Source: Thermomonas brevis (GTDB lineage Bacteria; Pseudomonadota; Gammaproteobacteria; Xanthomonadales; Xanthomonadaceae). Taken from it: DNA of 64,000 nucleotides. This document shows, piece after piece, positions 10,732 to 19,443 of this stretch. A model generated the notes under the pieces. That model was not told the DNA's origin, did no database searches, and was given only the letters and a program-made list of their open reading frames with translations. The DNA lies in NCBI RefSeq assembly GCF_014395425.1, contig NZ_CP060711.1, forward strand, positions 1,736,001 through 1,800,000, written 5' to 3'. Every line of letters begins with the position of its first letter. Position 1 is the first letter of the stretch. Made by a program: the position numbers and the translations under genes.

Positions 10732-12528
10732 ATGAAGGCCGAACCGCGCGCGCTCGATCCGCTTCGCCTTGCGCTGGATCCGGCCGCGCCGCTCAGCCTG
10801 CAGCAGCAGCTGCGGCAAAAACTAGTCGATGCCATCCATCGCGGCGTGCTGCGGCCCGGCCAGCGGCTGCCGTCCTCGCGCCAGTTGGCGGAGCGCATCG
10901 GCGTCTCCCGCAACACCGTCAGCCTGGCCTTTGATGCGCTGCTGGCCGAAGGCTATCTGGCCAGCCGCGCGCGCAGCGGCATCTATGTGGCCGCCGACCT
11001 CGCCGGCACCCGCATCGGCGCGGGCCGGCGGCGTCCCGCGCCGGAATCGCCGCTGGCCGCGCGGCTGCCGCCGGCGACCGACGACGCCGGCTTCCGCGCC
11101 CCGCAGCACTGGCACCGCTTCCCGTTCCCCTTCATCGACGGCTGCGTCGACGCCGAACTCACGCCCGCACCGGAATGGGGCGAGGCGATCCGGTTGGCCG
11201 GCTCGCGCCACGAAGTCCTGCAATGGCACCGCGAAAGCGGCGACGCCGACGACGCCATGCTGGTCGAGGAAGTGCGCGGCAAACTCCTGCCGATGCGCGG
11301 CATCCAGGCCGGCGCCGACGAAGTGCTGATGGCGACCTCCTGCGGCCATGCCCTGCAACTGGCGGGCGACCTGCTGGTGCGGCGCGGCACGCCCGTCGTG
11401 CTGGAGCGCCCCGTCGATCCCGCCTTCGAGCGCCGCCTGCGCGAGCGCCACGCCGACATCGCCTTCCTCGATCCGGAACTGGCCGCGCCGCTGCCGGAAG
11501 GCGCGGTGGTCGTCACCAGCGCGCGCCGGGGCATCGCCGCCGGCTCGCCTTGGCCGGCCCGCCTGCTGGCGCGCGTCGCCGAAGCCGACGGCGTGCTGAT
11601 CGAACACGACATCCCCGCCGGCGTGCAGGACGGCGGTCGCGTCGCGCCCGCCCTGCGCGCCTTGGACACCCAGGGCCGGGTGGTGTACGTGGGCGGCCTC
11701 GCGCCGGCGGTGTCCTGCGGCGAACCGCCCGGCGTGCTGGCCGCCTCCGCCGACTTCATCGACCGCGCCCGCCAGCTGCGCCGCAACCAGGGCACCGCGC
11801 CGCCGCGGGTGATGCAGCGCGCCTGGGCCTACTTCATCGGCCTCGGCCACTACTCGGCCGGGCTGGTGCGCGCCGGCCGCGTGCTGGCCGAACGCCGCAC
11901 CGCGCTGCGCGACGCGCTCAACCACTACCTGCACCAGCGCGTCAGCATCGAAACCTTCCCGGGCGCCAGCGCCTACTGGGTCAGCATGCCCGCCGGCATC
12001 GACGCGCGCGAACTGGCGCGGCAGGCGGCGGCGATCGGCGTGCTGGTGGAACCCGGCTGCCACGCGGACGGAAGCGACGCCCTGTGCATGGGCGTCACCG
12101 GCATCGACGCCAGCCGCATCCGCGACGGCGTGCGCAGCCTGGCGCGGCTGCTGCGCGGCGACCTCTCGCCGTCCTCGCGCCGGATCGAGGACGAGGCGAT
12201 CCCGCCGCTGCAGGGCAAGGCGCTGCGCCGCGCGGTGGCCGGCGCGTCCCTGCTCTACAGCACCGTGTACGGCGAACCCTGCACCCTCGAAATCCACGCC
12301 GACGGCAACCTCGCCGGCACCGCCGGCTACGACGGCGAGGACTGCGACCGCGGCCACTGGTGGATCGAAGGCGACCGCTGGTACCGGCAATGGCAGCAGT
12401 GGGCCTACGGCGAAGCCTCGGGCTACGCGCTGGTGGTGGACGGCGACCAGCTGCGGCTGTACGGCGAGGACGGGTTCCTGGCGGATACGGCGGTGCTGTT
12501 GCCGGCGGCGAGGCGGAAGGGCAAGTAA
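10732..12528 (+). CDS. Degenerate MocR/GabR-type regulator with extra C-terminal domain
   Basis: 598 aa; MocR proteins are usually 450-500 aa. Residues about 18-85 are a GntR winged helix (LRQKLVDAIHRGVLRPGQRLPSSRQLAERIGVSRNTVS core). Residues about 110-480 follow the aminotransferase-like fold, but where GabR has the PLP lysine (SKTLAP-type motif) this protein reads VYVGGLAPAVSCGEPPG, with no lysine. The last 110 residues form an added domain rich in Trp/Tyr/Gly/Asp (IHADGNLAGTAGYDGEDCD, WWIEGDRWYRQW). It probably binds DNA and controls gabT or the neighbouring block, but PLP-GABA sensing in the known manner looks impossible. Confidence 0.82.
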   Translation: MKAEPRALDPLRLALDPAAPLSLQQQLRQKLVDAIHRGVLRPGQRLPSSRQLAERIGVSRNTVSLAFDALLAEGYLASRARSGIYVAADLAGTRIGAGRRRPAPESPLAARLPPATDDAGFRAPQHWHRFPFPFIDGCVDAELTPAPEWGEAIRLAGSRHEVLQWHRESGDADDAMLVEEVRGKLLPMRGIQAGADEVLMATSCGHALQLAGDLLVRRGTPVVLERPVDPAFERRLRERHADIAFLDPELAAPLPEGAVVVTSARRGIAAGSPWPARLLARVAEADGVLIEHDIPAGVQDGGRVAPALRALDTQGRVVYVGGLAPAVSCGEPPGVLAASADFIDRARQLRRNQGTAPPRVMQRAWAYFIGLGHYSAGLVRAGRVLAERRTALRDALNHYLHQRVSIETFPGASAYWVSMPAGIDARELARQAAAIGVLVEPGCHADGSDALCMGVTGIDASRIRDGVRSLARLLRGDLSPSSRRIEDEAIPPLQGKALRRAVAGASLLYSTVYGEPCTLEIHADGNLAGTAGYDGEDCDRGHWWIEGDRWYRQWQQWAYGEASGYALVVDGDQLRLYGEDGFLADTAVLLPAARRKGK

Positions 12529-12541
12529 GAGCGGCCTGCAT

Positions 12542-14281
12542 TCATGGGCACAGGCTGCGAATGCGGTGCGCTTCCAGCGCCGCGTCCATCCACAGCGGAC
12601 TCTCGTCGTCCGAGAAGTAGTAGTAGGCGCCGCCGTTCGGCAATACCAGCAGCGTGATGCCGCCGAAGCCGGACAGGAACGGCACCCAGACGTCGCCCTT
12701 GCAGCCCGGCAGGCGCGCGCCGATGTCGTGGGCCCAGAAGCCGTTGTTGTAGCGGAAGCCGGGGAGCGCGACGAGGCCGCGATCATTCGGATCGCGTTGC
12801 AGCGCGGCGTCCAGTTGCGCCTGGTCCAGCACGGTCTGCGTGCGGCTTCCCGCAGCGAGGAATTGCGCGATCTTCGCCACGTCGTCGCGCAGCCACATCA
12901 GGCCCCAGCCGGCGAACGGCTGGCGCACGTCGTCGTAGCTGCGGCGGGTGTAGGCGGCGGTGGGGCCGATGTGCAGCGGGCGCAGCACGTCGGCATACAC
13001 GAGGTCGTCGAAAATGTCGGCATCCGCGCCGCGCCGTTTCTTCAGCAGTGCGCTCATCGCGGTGCCGAGCAAGTAGGTGTCGCTGGTGTGATAGACCCAG
13101 CGTGCGCCGGGTGCGGCTTTGCGCGGGTAGTGGGTGCAGGCGTAGGCGATCTTGTCGGCGTGGCGTTCGGACTGGAACAGGCCGGTGGCGCTGCCGGTGT
13201 CCGCGTCCTCGTCGCGCATGTAGGCGGCGCTGGCGTAGTGGCCGGTCGCCATGTCCAGCGCGTCGCCGAAGCGCACGTCCTTCCAGCCGTTGGTGCAGGC
13301 CGGTACGTAGTCTTCGATCCGCGCATCGAACGCGCCCGGATACAGCGTTTCCAGCCGCATCATGCCGAGGCCGGCGAACACGCTTTTCGCCAGCGAGTAC
13401 GAGGGCACCACCAGCGATTCGCAATACGGATACGCGCCGTAACGGGTGGCGCAGCCGCCGCTGTAGTGGATGCCGTCGATGACAAGGCCGACCAGCGACA
13501 TCTCTCGCGGGTCCTTGCCGTTGGGCGCGGCGAACTTCAGCGGGTCGATGCCGGGATGGTCGTTCGCCAGCCCGGCCAGCGGCTTGACCGGCATGCGCGC
13601 GGCGACCTCCGCGCGGTAGTCGGCGATCAATTTGTCCGAACCATCCACGGCCTGCGGCGTATAGCGCGCCGGCAGCAGGCCCCAGAAATCCGCCTTGAAG
13701 TAGGCGCAGGTTTCCGAGGCGATCTGGTAGCTCGCCTGCGAGACCGAACCATCGTCCTTGAACAGGAACGTCAGCACACCGTTGTGGATGCAGTTGGCGT
13801 TCTTCTGCTGCAGGGCGAACGGCAGCGCGGCGCGGCTGTAGCCGGCGTCGCCTAGTTCGTCCCAGACGCGGCCCGGAGACAGCACGAACTCCCAGTCCGG
13901 ATGCGCGTTCGCCACCGAGTCGCGCCGTACTGGGATCAGATGGCTGCCGGCCTGCACCAGTTCGAAGTCGAAATCGGGCAGGTGCCTGCGCGGGCTGTCG
14001 CCGTCGCTGGCGGCGCGATAGCGATCCACGTGCGCGAGGAAGCCGCCACGCTCGACCGCGCCGGACAGGCGCAGGCGGCCTTCGAAGCGGTTGCGCGGCA
14101 GCGTGGTCGAACTGTTCGGCTGCGGCGCGTAGTACGCGAAGTCCACCGGCTGGCCGGGATCGGCGCCGTGCATCAACACCTCGAAGCCCAGCGCACCGCG
14201 CGCGCCATCGCCCGCCGCACAGGCCGCCGACAGCGCCAGCAGCGCCGCCATCGTCCAGCCGGATTGAGTGCGTCGCTTCAT
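12542..14281 (-). CDS. Exported serine hydrolase, beta-lactamase/penicillin-binding fold
   Basis: 579 aa from the ATG that opens a signal peptide (MKRRTQSGWTMAALLALSAACA); an in-frame upstream ATG adds 37 residues encoded by a palindromic repeat and is rejected. LSAAC could be a lipobox, so it may be a lipoprotein. The C-terminal half has the class C/esterase motifs SxxK (SYSLAKS) and YxS (YHTSDTY); a late GFGG could stand for the third motif. The first 250 residues are a separate region with no family I recognise. Likely a periplasmic or surface esterase/amidase. It lies opposite to the flanking gab genes, tail to tail with the MocR-like gene (13 bp). Confidence 0.8.
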   Translation of the reverse strand: MKRRTQSGWTMAALLALSAACAAGDGARGALGFEVLMHGADPGQPVDFAYYAPQPNSSTTLPRNRFEGRLRLSGAVERGGFLAHVDRYRAASDGDSPRRHLPDFDFELVQAGSHLIPVRRDSVANAHPDWEFVLSPGRVWDELGDAGYSRAALPFALQQKNANCIHNGVLTFLFKDDGSVSQASYQIASETCAYFKADFWGLLPARYTPQAVDGSDKLIADYRAEVAARMPVKPLAGLANDHPGIDPLKFAAPNGKDPREMSLVGLVIDGIHYSGGCATRYGAYPYCESLVVPSYSLAKSVFAGLGMMRLETLYPGAFDARIEDYVPACTNGWKDVRFGDALDMATGHYASAAYMRDEDADTGSATGLFQSERHADKIAYACTHYPRKAAPGARWVYHTSDTYLLGTAMSALLKKRRGADADIFDDLVYADVLRPLHIGPTAAYTRRSYDDVRQPFAGWGLMWLRDDVAKIAQFLAAGSRTQTVLDQAQLDAALQRDPNDRGLVALPGFRYNNGFWAHDIGARLPGCKGDVWVPFLSGFGGITLLVLPNGGAYYYFSDDESPLWMDAALEAHRIRSLCP

Positions 14282-14334
14282 CTGGTTCGATGTTCCGGTT
14301 GCTTGGCAGGCGATGGAAAGGCCGTTCTTTTGCT

Positions 14335-14361
14335 CGTCGTTCCCGCTTTCGCGGGAACGAC
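14335..14361. repeat. Single family A hairpin
   Basis: CGTCGTTCCCGCTTTCGCGGGAACGAC, an almost perfect hairpin with a GTTCCC/GGGAAC core, a variant of family A. It sits in the 265-bp divergent region 14282-14546 between the serine hydrolase and the nitrilase, where no gene is seen. Confidence 0.75.
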
Positions 14362-14546
14362 AACCCGAAGGCTGTCTCCCTTCCCGCCGCAACCATAGCG
14401 CCAGTCCTGCGCATCAGATGGAGCCAGCGCGCCGGCATACGGCGGCGCTGGCGCCACTGGCACCACCCGTTTCCCGGAACTGGCCCCACACCGCGCGCGC
14501 CGCCGCAGCTACCGTCGCTCCATCACAGGAGTCTGGGGAGCGCGTC

Positions 14547-15416
14547 TTGGAACACAGCGCAAACGCGGGTGGGTTCGGCATCGCCGGGTTGCAGCTGGCC
14601 TACGGCCCGGGCGACAACCTGGAGCGCATCGGCGCGGAAGTGGCCGCGGTGGCCAAGCGCTTCCCGTGGGTGCGGATGGTGATGACCGGCGAGCTGTGCG
14701 GCTTCGGCGCCTCGCCGGAGTTCGCGCAGTGCATGCCGGGCGAGGCGGAAGGCTTCTTCCGCGATCTCGCGCGCAGGCACGATCTGTGGCTGGTGCCCGG
14801 CTCGCTGTACGAGCGGCGCGACGACGCGGTGTTCAACACCACGCCAGTGATCGACCCGCGGGGCGAAGTGGTCGCGCGCTACCGCAAGGTGTTCCCGTTC
14901 GCGCCCTACGAGCGCGGCATCGCGTGCGGCGACGAGTTCGTGGTGTTCGACGTGCCCGGCGCGGGCCGCTTCGGCATCTCGATCTGCTACGACATGTGGT
15001 TCCCGGAAACCACGCGTTCGCTGGCCTCGATGGGCGCGGAGGTGATCCTGCACCCGACCATGACCAACACCATCGACCGCGATGTCGAGGTCGCCATCGC
15101 CCGCGCCAGCGCCGCCACCAACCAGTGCTACTTCATCGACGTCAACGTGGCCGGCGATCTCGGCGTCGGCGGTTCGGTGATCTGCGGACCGGGCGGCGAG
15201 GTGATCCACCAGGCCGGCAGCGGGCGGGAAATCATCGCCGTTGAGATCGACTTCGCCTACCTGCGCCGCTGCCGCGAACGCGGCTGGCAGGGCTTGGGGC
15301 AGCCGCTCAAGAGCTTCCGCGACAACCCGGTCGTCTACCCGGCCTACGGCGCCGGCCGCGCCGATTCCGACGCCCTGGCGCGGCTCGGCCCGCTCGAACG
15401 CCCGCAACGCGATTGA
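14547..15416 (+). CDS. Nitrilase-superfamily carbon-nitrogen hydrolase
   Basis: 289 aa from a TTG start with a strong GGGGAG site 6 nt upstream; the longer open frame above it has no comparable signal. The catalytic triad is visible: Glu49 (TGELCGFG), Lys114 (YRKVFPF) and Cys147 (SICYDMWFPE). It hydrolyses a C-N bond (amide, carbamoyl or nitrile). YEKxxPF-like and CYDMWFPE contexts favour an amidase such as the aliphatic amidase/formamidase or N-carbamoyl group rather than a true nitrilase, but the substrate is not determined. The gene begins the plus-strand run that continues with a TonB receptor 46 bp downstream. Confidence 0.85.
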   Translation: MEHSANAGGFGIAGLQLAYGPGDNLERIGAEVAAVAKRFPWVRMVMTGELCGFGASPEFAQCMPGEAEGFFRDLARRHDLWLVPGSLYERRDDAVFNTTPVIDPRGEVVARYRKVFPFAPYERGIACGDEFVVFDVPGAGRFGISICYDMWFPETTRSLASMGAEVILHPTMTNTIDRDVEVAIARASAATNQCYFIDVNVAGDLGVGGSVICGPGGEVIHQAGSGREIIAVEIDFAYLRRCRERGWQGLGQPLKSFRDNPVVYPAYGAGRADSDALARLGPLERPQRD

Positions 15417-15462
15417 CCGTCCGCCCATTCATCACGTCATTCTTTTCCCGGGGGAGATCACC

Positions 15463-17874
15463 ATGACCACGCACCGCACCAACCACGCGCCGCGCCGCCT
15501 GTCGCTGCTGGCGCTCGCCATCGCCGCCGGCCTCGGCGCGCAGGCCGCCCATGCACAGGACGCCGCACCCGACCAGGACGCGCAGAAGAAAGCCGGCGTG
15601 ACCGAACTGGAAACGGTCACGGTAACCGCGCTGGGCCGCGCGCAGGACATCCTCGACGTGCCCTACAACATCAGCGCGGTGTCCGGCGAGGCCATCGAGC
15701 AGGGCAACATCCTCGACAACGCCGAGCTGATGCGCGGCGTGGCCGGCGTCGGCGTGGTGGATCGCGGCGCGCGCAATTCCAGCGTGGTCAGCGGCATCCG
15801 CATCCGCGGGCTGAACGTGGACAGCTCCGCGCTGGGCGACTACGCGGTGTCGGCCTCGGCCACCGTCGCCACCTACGTGGACAGCACGCCGCTGTTCGCC
15901 AACTTCCTGCTCTCCGACATCGACCGGGTGGAAGTGCTGCGCGGCCCGCAGGGCACGCTGTACGGCTCCGGCGCGCTGGGCGGCGCGGTGCGCTACATCC
16001 TGCGCAAGCCGGACACGTCCGGCACCGAAGGCCGCGTGAGCCTGGGCCTGTCCAGCGTCGACGGCTCCGGCGGCATCGGCAAGTCCGGCTCGTTCACCTT
16101 CAACCTGCCGCTGTCGGACACCTTCGCGCTGCGCGTGAACGGCACCCGCAACGACTTCCCCGGCGTCACCGACTATCGCAACGTCTATGCGCTCGACGCC
16201 GACGGCCTGCCGACCGCGCCGAACGGCGTGCTGGCCGACGATGCCGTCTACGAGAACCACAAGGACGCCGACACCGTCGAGCAGAGCTACGGCCGCATCG
16301 CGCTGCGCTGGACGCCGAACGATCGCTTCGACGCCACCCTGAGCTATACCGCGCAGGCCGACCGCTTCGGCGGCCGTCGCGGCACCAGCCTGGGCACCGA
16401 CGGCTGGGGCGATGCCTACGGCGACAACGAGATCGGCTCGGTGCAGCTGGAGCCATCCAGCCGCCACGTGAACATGGCCGCGCTGGAAGCCAGCATCGAC
16501 CTCGGTTTCGCCACCCTCACCTCCAGCACCTCGCAGTACGACCACAAGGGCGACATCGTCAGCGAGAACACCGGCTTCTACGCACAGAACGGCTGGCTGG
16601 CGGCGTTCTACTACAACTACCCGCGCCCGCTGGCGACGGCGGTGCGCGACTACGGCGACAAGGCGCTGACCCAGGAGTTCCGGCTGGTTTCGAAGACGGG
16701 GAGCGCCGTGGACTACGTGCTGGGCGCGTACTACCAGAAGCAGGATCGCAACAGCGGGCAGGACAGCTTCCTGCGCGGCTTCAAGCGCTGGTGGGACGCC
16801 TACAGCAACGACGCCTGGGGCCCCGGCTACGAGGACCTGATCGTCGACGACCAGGACTTCCATTACCGCACCAAGGAACACTTCAAGGAAACTGCGGTGT
16901 ATGGCGAGCTGACCTGGCACGCGACAGACACCGTGCAGTTCACCGGCGGCTTCCGCCATTTCCGCGTCGAGTCCGAGGCCAGCCAGACCATGCGGGTGAG
17001 CCCGTGGGCCGGCTCGGCGGCCAGCACTTCCACGGCGGACGAGTCGGCCGGCAAGACCCTGTTCAAGGCCAACGTGGCGTGGGCGTTCTCGCCGCGCAAC
17101 CAGCTCTATGCGACCGTGTCCGAGGGCTTCCGCCGCGGCGGCACCAACGGCACCCCGACCGCCGGCAACTTCGCCGAGGACCCGGCCTGGACGACCTACC
17201 GCGCCGACACCGTGCGCAACCACGAGATCGGCGTGAAGGGCGCGGTCGGCCGCCTCACCTACAACGCCGACCTGTTCTACGTGGACTGGAAGGACCCGCA
17301 GATCAACAGCTCCACGCCGCTCTGGGGCTTCTTCGCCGTGGCCAACGCGCAGAAGGCCAGCACCCGCGGCGTGGAACTCGAACTGGCCGGCAGCTTCGAC
17401 AACGGCTTCGGCTATTCGCTGGGCTATGCCTACACCGACGCGAAGCTCGACGCCGACGCAGTCTCGCAGGACGGCACCTACACCTACGGCCTGAAGGGCA
17501 TGGCCCTGCCCGGCGCGCCGAAGCACCGCTTCAACGCGTCCGGCAACTACAACATCGCGCTGGGCGAAGCCTGGCTGGTGCTGCGCGCCGACGCCTACTA
17601 CCAGTCCGAGACCGAGAACGCGATGAGCCTGAGCCCGAAGTTCCAGCGCACGCTGGACGGGTTCGCTATCTTCAACGCATCGGCGACCTACAGCCGCGGC
17701 AACTGGGACACGACCTTGTGGCTGAAGAACATCGGCAACGAAGCGGGCGTGACCGGCGTCTACACCACCGAGTACATGGGCACCTCGCCCGCACAGCACT
17801 ATTTCGGCAACGGGTCGAAGGCGCTGACCGCGCTGCCGCGCACCGTGGGCGTGACCGTCAGCTACCGCTTCTGA
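15463..17874 (+). CDS. TonB-dependent outer-membrane receptor
   Basis: 803 aa. GGGGGAG Shine-Dalgarno just before the ATG. Signal peptide to AHAQDA (about residue 31). TonB-box-like segment (ELETVTVTA), plug domain about 50-170 (LDVPYNISAVSGEAI, RIRGLN, VEVLRGPQGTLYGSGALGGAVRYI) and a 22-strand barrel ending in VGVTVSYRF with C-terminal Phe. It imports a ligand across the outer membrane with energy from TonB-ExbBD. The ligand is unknown; no siderophore or cobalamin genes are nearby. Neighbouring nitrilase, MFS transporter, GabT and GabD suggest a nitrogen-containing carbon source. Confidence 0.92.
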   Translation: MTTHRTNHAPRRLSLLALAIAAGLGAQAAHAQDAAPDQDAQKKAGVTELETVTVTALGRAQDILDVPYNISAVSGEAIEQGNILDNAELMRGVAGVGVVDRGARNSSVVSGIRIRGLNVDSSALGDYAVSASATVATYVDSTPLFANFLLSDIDRVEVLRGPQGTLYGSGALGGAVRYILRKPDTSGTEGRVSLGLSSVDGSGGIGKSGSFTFNLPLSDTFALRVNGTRNDFPGVTDYRNVYALDADGLPTAPNGVLADDAVYENHKDADTVEQSYGRIALRWTPNDRFDATLSYTAQADRFGGRRGTSLGTDGWGDAYGDNEIGSVQLEPSSRHVNMAALEASIDLGFATLTSSTSQYDHKGDIVSENTGFYAQNGWLAAFYYNYPRPLATAVRDYGDKALTQEFRLVSKTGSAVDYVLGAYYQKQDRNSGQDSFLRGFKRWWDAYSNDAWGPGYEDLIVDDQDFHYRTKEHFKETAVYGELTWHATDTVQFTGGFRHFRVESEASQTMRVSPWAGSAASTSTADESAGKTLFKANVAWAFSPRNQLYATVSEGFRRGGTNGTPTAGNFAEDPAWTTYRADTVRNHEIGVKGAVGRLTYNADLFYVDWKDPQINSSTPLWGFFAVANAQKASTRGVELELAGSFDNGFGYSLGYAYTDAKLDADAVSQDGTYTYGLKGMALPGAPKHRFNASGNYNIALGEAWLVLRADAYYQSETENAMSLSPKFQRTLDGFAIFNASATYSRGNWDTTLWLKNIGNEAGVTGVYTTEYMGTSPAQHYFGNGSKALTALPRTVGVTVSYRF

Positions 17875-17877
17875 GGC

Positions 17878-19278
17878 ATGGGCATGCCGTCCGCTGACGC
17901 CGCCATCACGCGCCAGCGGATGGAGGCCCTGCGCCTTGCCGAACTGGCGTTGCGGCAAGGCGATGCCGCCGCCTGCATCGCGGCGCTGCTGGCGCTGGCC
18001 GGCGAGGCGCAGGACGACCCGCGGCTGTTGCAGGAGATCGCCAGCCGCCTCGCCGCGCTGGGCCGGCACGAAGACGCCGAGCGCTGCAGCGCTCGCGCGC
18101 TGGCGCTGTGCCCGGACGATCCCGAGTACCTCTACAACCACGCGACTGCGCTGATCGCGCTGGGCCGACTGGACGAAGCGGAAGCCGCGCTGGACGCGGT
18201 GATCGCGAAAGCACCCGGCGACGGCGACGCCTGGTACAACCGCGCCACGCTGCGCAAGCAGACACCGGCGCGCAACCACGTCGATGCGCTGCGCGCGCAG
18301 TGCGAAGCCACGCCCGTCGCGTCGCCGATGCAGGTGCCGTTGCACTATGCGCTGGCGAAGGAATTGGAAGACCTCGGCGAATACGCGGCCGCGTTCGCCG
18401 CGCTGAAACAGGGCGCGGATGCGCGCCGGCGCGGCCTGAGCTATCGCGTCGAGGACGACGTGGCGACGATGCGCCTGATCGCCGACGCCTTCGATGCCGG
18501 CTTCTTCGCCCGCAAGCACGCGGGCTGCGAGGACGCGCGCCCGCTGTTCGTCGTCGGCCTGCCTCGCAGCGGCACCACGCTGGTGGATCGCATCCTGGGT
18601 TCGCATTCGCGCGTCACCAGTCGCGGCGAAAGCACCGACCTGGCGATGGCGCTGATGCAATGCGCCGGCCCGGCCAGCGGCAAGGCCGAACTGGTGCGCA
18701 AATCCACCACGCTGGATTTCCGCGCATTGGGCGAACGCTACTGCGCGCACCTGTCCGATGGCGGCGCGCTGCGCCAGATCGACAAGACGCCGCTGAACAT
18801 TCTCTACCTCGGCATCGTCGCCGCAGCGCTGCCGCAGGCGCGCATCGTCCATCTGCGCCGCAATCCAATGGACGCCTGCCATGCGATGTACAAGACGCTG
18901 TTTCGGATGGGCTATCCGTTCTCCTACGACCTCGACGATCTGGCGCGTTACTGGCTAGCCTACGACGCGCTGATGGCGCACTGGCGCAAGCTGCTGCCGA
19001 CGGAGCGCTTCCTCGAAGTGGACTACGAAGACCTCGTGGCGAATCAGGAAGCCGTCAGCCGCCGATTGGTCGCGCATGCCGGGCTGGACTGGGAAGACGC
19101 CTGCCTGCAGTTCGAGCGCAACCAACAGGCCTCGCTCACCGCCAGCGCCGCGCAGGTGCGGCAGCCGATGTACCGCAGCTCGGTCGGGCTGTGGCGGCGC
19201 TATGAGAGCGAGCTGGCTCCCTTGGCGGAGGCGTTGCGTGCTGCCGGTATCGACATCGAGGACAAGGCCGTTTCTTGA
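17878..19278 (+). CDS. TPR-containing sulfotransferase-family protein
   Basis: 466 aa, starting 3 bp after the TonB receptor stop. Residues about 15-130 form three TPR-like helical pairs (AERCSARALALCPDDPEYLYNHATALIALG). Residues about 215-460 are sulfotransferase-like: the 5'-phosphosulfate loop FVVGLPRSGTTLVDRIL and the 3'-phosphate region RIVHLRRNPMDACHAMYKTLF are intact. It would use PAPS to sulfate a substrate recognised by the TPRs. TonB-receptor/TPR-sulfotransferase pairs recur in xanthomonads and sphingomonads, but their shared role is not established. The close spacing implies co-transcription. Confidence 0.88.
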   Translation: MGMPSADAAITRQRMEALRLAELALRQGDAAACIAALLALAGEAQDDPRLLQEIASRLAALGRHEDAERCSARALALCPDDPEYLYNHATALIALGRLDEAEAALDAVIAKAPGDGDAWYNRATLRKQTPARNHVDALRAQCEATPVASPMQVPLHYALAKELEDLGEYAAAFAALKQGADARRRGLSYRVEDDVATMRLIADAFDAGFFARKHAGCEDARPLFVVGLPRSGTTLVDRILGSHSRVTSRGESTDLAMALMQCAGPASGKAELVRKSTTLDFRALGERYCAHLSDGGALRQIDKTPLNILYLGIVAAALPQARIVHLRRNPMDACHAMYKTLFRMGYPFSYDLDDLARYWLAYDALMAHWRKLLPTERFLEVDYEDLVANQEAVSRRLVAHAGLDWEDACLQFERNQQASLTASAAQVRQPMYRSSVGLWRRYESELAPLAEALRAAGIDIEDKAVS

Positions 19279-19304
19279 TGACGACTCCCGTCCCAAATAA
19301 CTGC

Positions 19305-19382
19305 CGTCATTCCCGCGAAGGCGGGAATCCAGCTTTCGCTTTGAAGATCAAGAGCTGGATTCCCGCCTTCGCGGGAATGACG
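19305..19382. repeat. Palindromic repeat, family A, complete copy
   Basis: Two inverted halves, each with an intact ATTCCC-N8-GGGAAT core (ATTCCCGCGAAGGCGGGAAT and ATTCCCGCCTTCGCGGGAAT), 26 nt apart. The inner flanks ATCCAGCT and AGCTGGAT also pair. It lies between the sulfotransferase and the MFS gene (gap 19279-19443) and could end or stabilise the upstream transcript. Confidence 0.9.
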
Positions 19383-19443
19383 AGCAAAGCATCCCCACCG
19401 CAGAAATGACGAGCAACAAAAGCCCACCCAATAAAGCCGAGTG

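Noticed and set aside
12542..14392. Longer start of the serine hydrolase at 14392
   Set aside because: The additional 37 residues come from a family A hairpin and would bury the signal peptide inside the protein.
15307..18882. 1191-codon open frame on the minus strand
   Set aside because: It lies opposite the TonB receptor and the sulfotransferase, both with intact motifs; the product is low-complexity Arg/Val/Gly/His sequence.
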